A DNA stretch of 64,000 bases from Loxodes magnus (lineage: Eukaryota; Ciliophora; Karyorelictea; Loxodida; Loxodidae). Below, one piece after another: positions 63,116 to 64,000 of the stretch (its first letter is position 1; each line of letters begins with the position of its first letter). The stretch covers positions 45,304-109,303 of the forward strand of contig CAMPDV010001477.1 in the NCBI GenBank assembly GCA_946699065.1, in the 5' to 3' direction. The position numbers and the translations under genes were made by a program. The notes under the pieces were generated by a model. It was not told where the DNA came from. It did no database searches and saw nothing but the letters and a program-made list of their open reading frames with translations.

Positions 63116-64000
63116 AGATTGGCAATTTTAAAAATTTATTTCCAATTATAGATTATATTAAACATTTGAAAATTCTAATATTAAAATTAAAAAACGTTAG
63201 ATTAATTTTATATTCAAAAAAAGATAATCAACAAACTTCTTAGACGAAGAAAAATACAACGAAGAAGATTTGATTGGAGGCAATAACAAGACGAATGAGA
63301 CTAAAGGATTTGATTATTATAAACTTTTAGTTTTAGCATAATTAATTTGGTTATTTCGCAATAATTATGCAATTATGTCACAATATTACTAAATATTTAA
63401 ACTCTTATATTTTGTTATTATTATTATATTATATTCAAATTATTCCATTTTATTTTAATTATGTTAGTTTTATCCTTTAACTAGTAAAATTAATTAACAG
63501 TTCATTATTAAAGCTTACAAATATAATCTACTTCATTTAGATTCTAATATTTTTCTAACTTTAAAGAAAAATGGGAAGCTATTTTTTTTAATCGTCAAAC
63601 TCTCAGAAAAATTAAGTCCATATTCATATTAAAAAATTAAGCTTACCAATCTTAGTTTTAATATTTTTATACTTAGGATAATTAAAAACTCTATCAAATT
63701 TATAGAATCTTCAAATATTTTAAATAAAATAACTATAACTATAATGCTTTTACTATTTTTAAGTAAAAAGAACTTTCAAAAATAAACAAACACACAAAAG
63801 TATTATAAGTATAAATAATTAAAACCAACTTTTAGAAAGCTATTTATTATTATATTTTACCCTTTTATTTAGATTAATATTACAAATTTTAATATTTATG
63901 AGCAGATATAAATTATATTTTTTATATTTATCAAATTAAAGGGTAAAAGTAAATATTTAATCCTTATAAAAAATTATTTATTGTTTAAACTTAAACAAAG
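63116..64000 (+). other. AT-rich tail with unit 2 of the diverged repeat
   Basis: It contains the second unit (63240-63398): LDEEKYNEEDLIGGNNKT, then DYYKLLVLAQLIWLF, parallel to the block at 62714-62868 about 526 bp upstream. It may be a further exon of a repeat protein or a decayed tandem duplicate. The remainder is AT-rich with nothing recognised. Confidence 0.35.

Noticed and set aside
1-64000. CRISPR arrays, rRNA, telomeric CCCCAA arrays or a chromosome breakage sequence
   Set aside because: Looked for and not seen.

Overview
The window looks like germline (micronuclear) DNA of a Tetrahymena-like ciliate. Long reading frames only make sense if TAA and TAG are read as glutamine and TGA is the stop: the von Willebrand A gene at 2863-5199 is one 779-codon frame full of TAA/TAG and ends at its first TGA. 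The DNA is very AT-rich, the proteins are rich in Gln, Asn, Lys and Ile, and most recognisable sequence is decayed mobile-element DNA. That is typical of germline-limited sequence that ciliates remove from the somatic nucleus. The species and germline status are inferences.

Layout. 1-1754: 3' part of a non-LTR retrotransposon (LINE), plus strand. 2281-2580: a patch with repeated hairpins. 2863-5199: the only clearly intact large gene, a vWA protein with a Sec23/24-type zinc ribbon. 5862-10172: two kelch genes (one plus, one minus) around an unrecognised gene; the plus-strand kelch frame and the unrecognised gene carry in-frame TGAs. 10.4-19.5 kb: a dense cluster of gag-like coiled-coil/zinc-knuckle relics. 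19.5-26.3 kb: AT-rich DNA with two unrecognised coding stretches. 26332-32310: an almost full-length second LINE copy on the minus strand, closely similar to the first. 32.6-34.2 kb: two interleaved gag-like relics. 34.2-40.6 kb: near-featureless AT-rich DNA. 40.6-55.1 kb: more gag-like relics, between them an LC8-like dynein light chain gene (46120-46542) and a few unrecognised frames. 56.3-57.3 kb: a scrambled third LINE fragment. 59.3-59.8 kb: a further gag-like relic. 60.7-63.1 kb: two long unrecognised frames.

The most unusual feature is a family of about nineteen dispersed gag-like loci. They share a coiled coil, a short acidic motif (P-M-[ED]-[IV]-[ED]), a CCHC zinc knuckle and an aromatic-x-N/T-x-D/S-G-x-x-Y-[KR]-x-K block. 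I see no reverse transcriptase, integrase or terminal repeats next to them. They are treated here as fossils. Host-gene and LINE frames often carry TGA, sometimes where tryptophan is expected. The simplest reading is decay, but the intact genes set a TGA-free baseline worth testing against.
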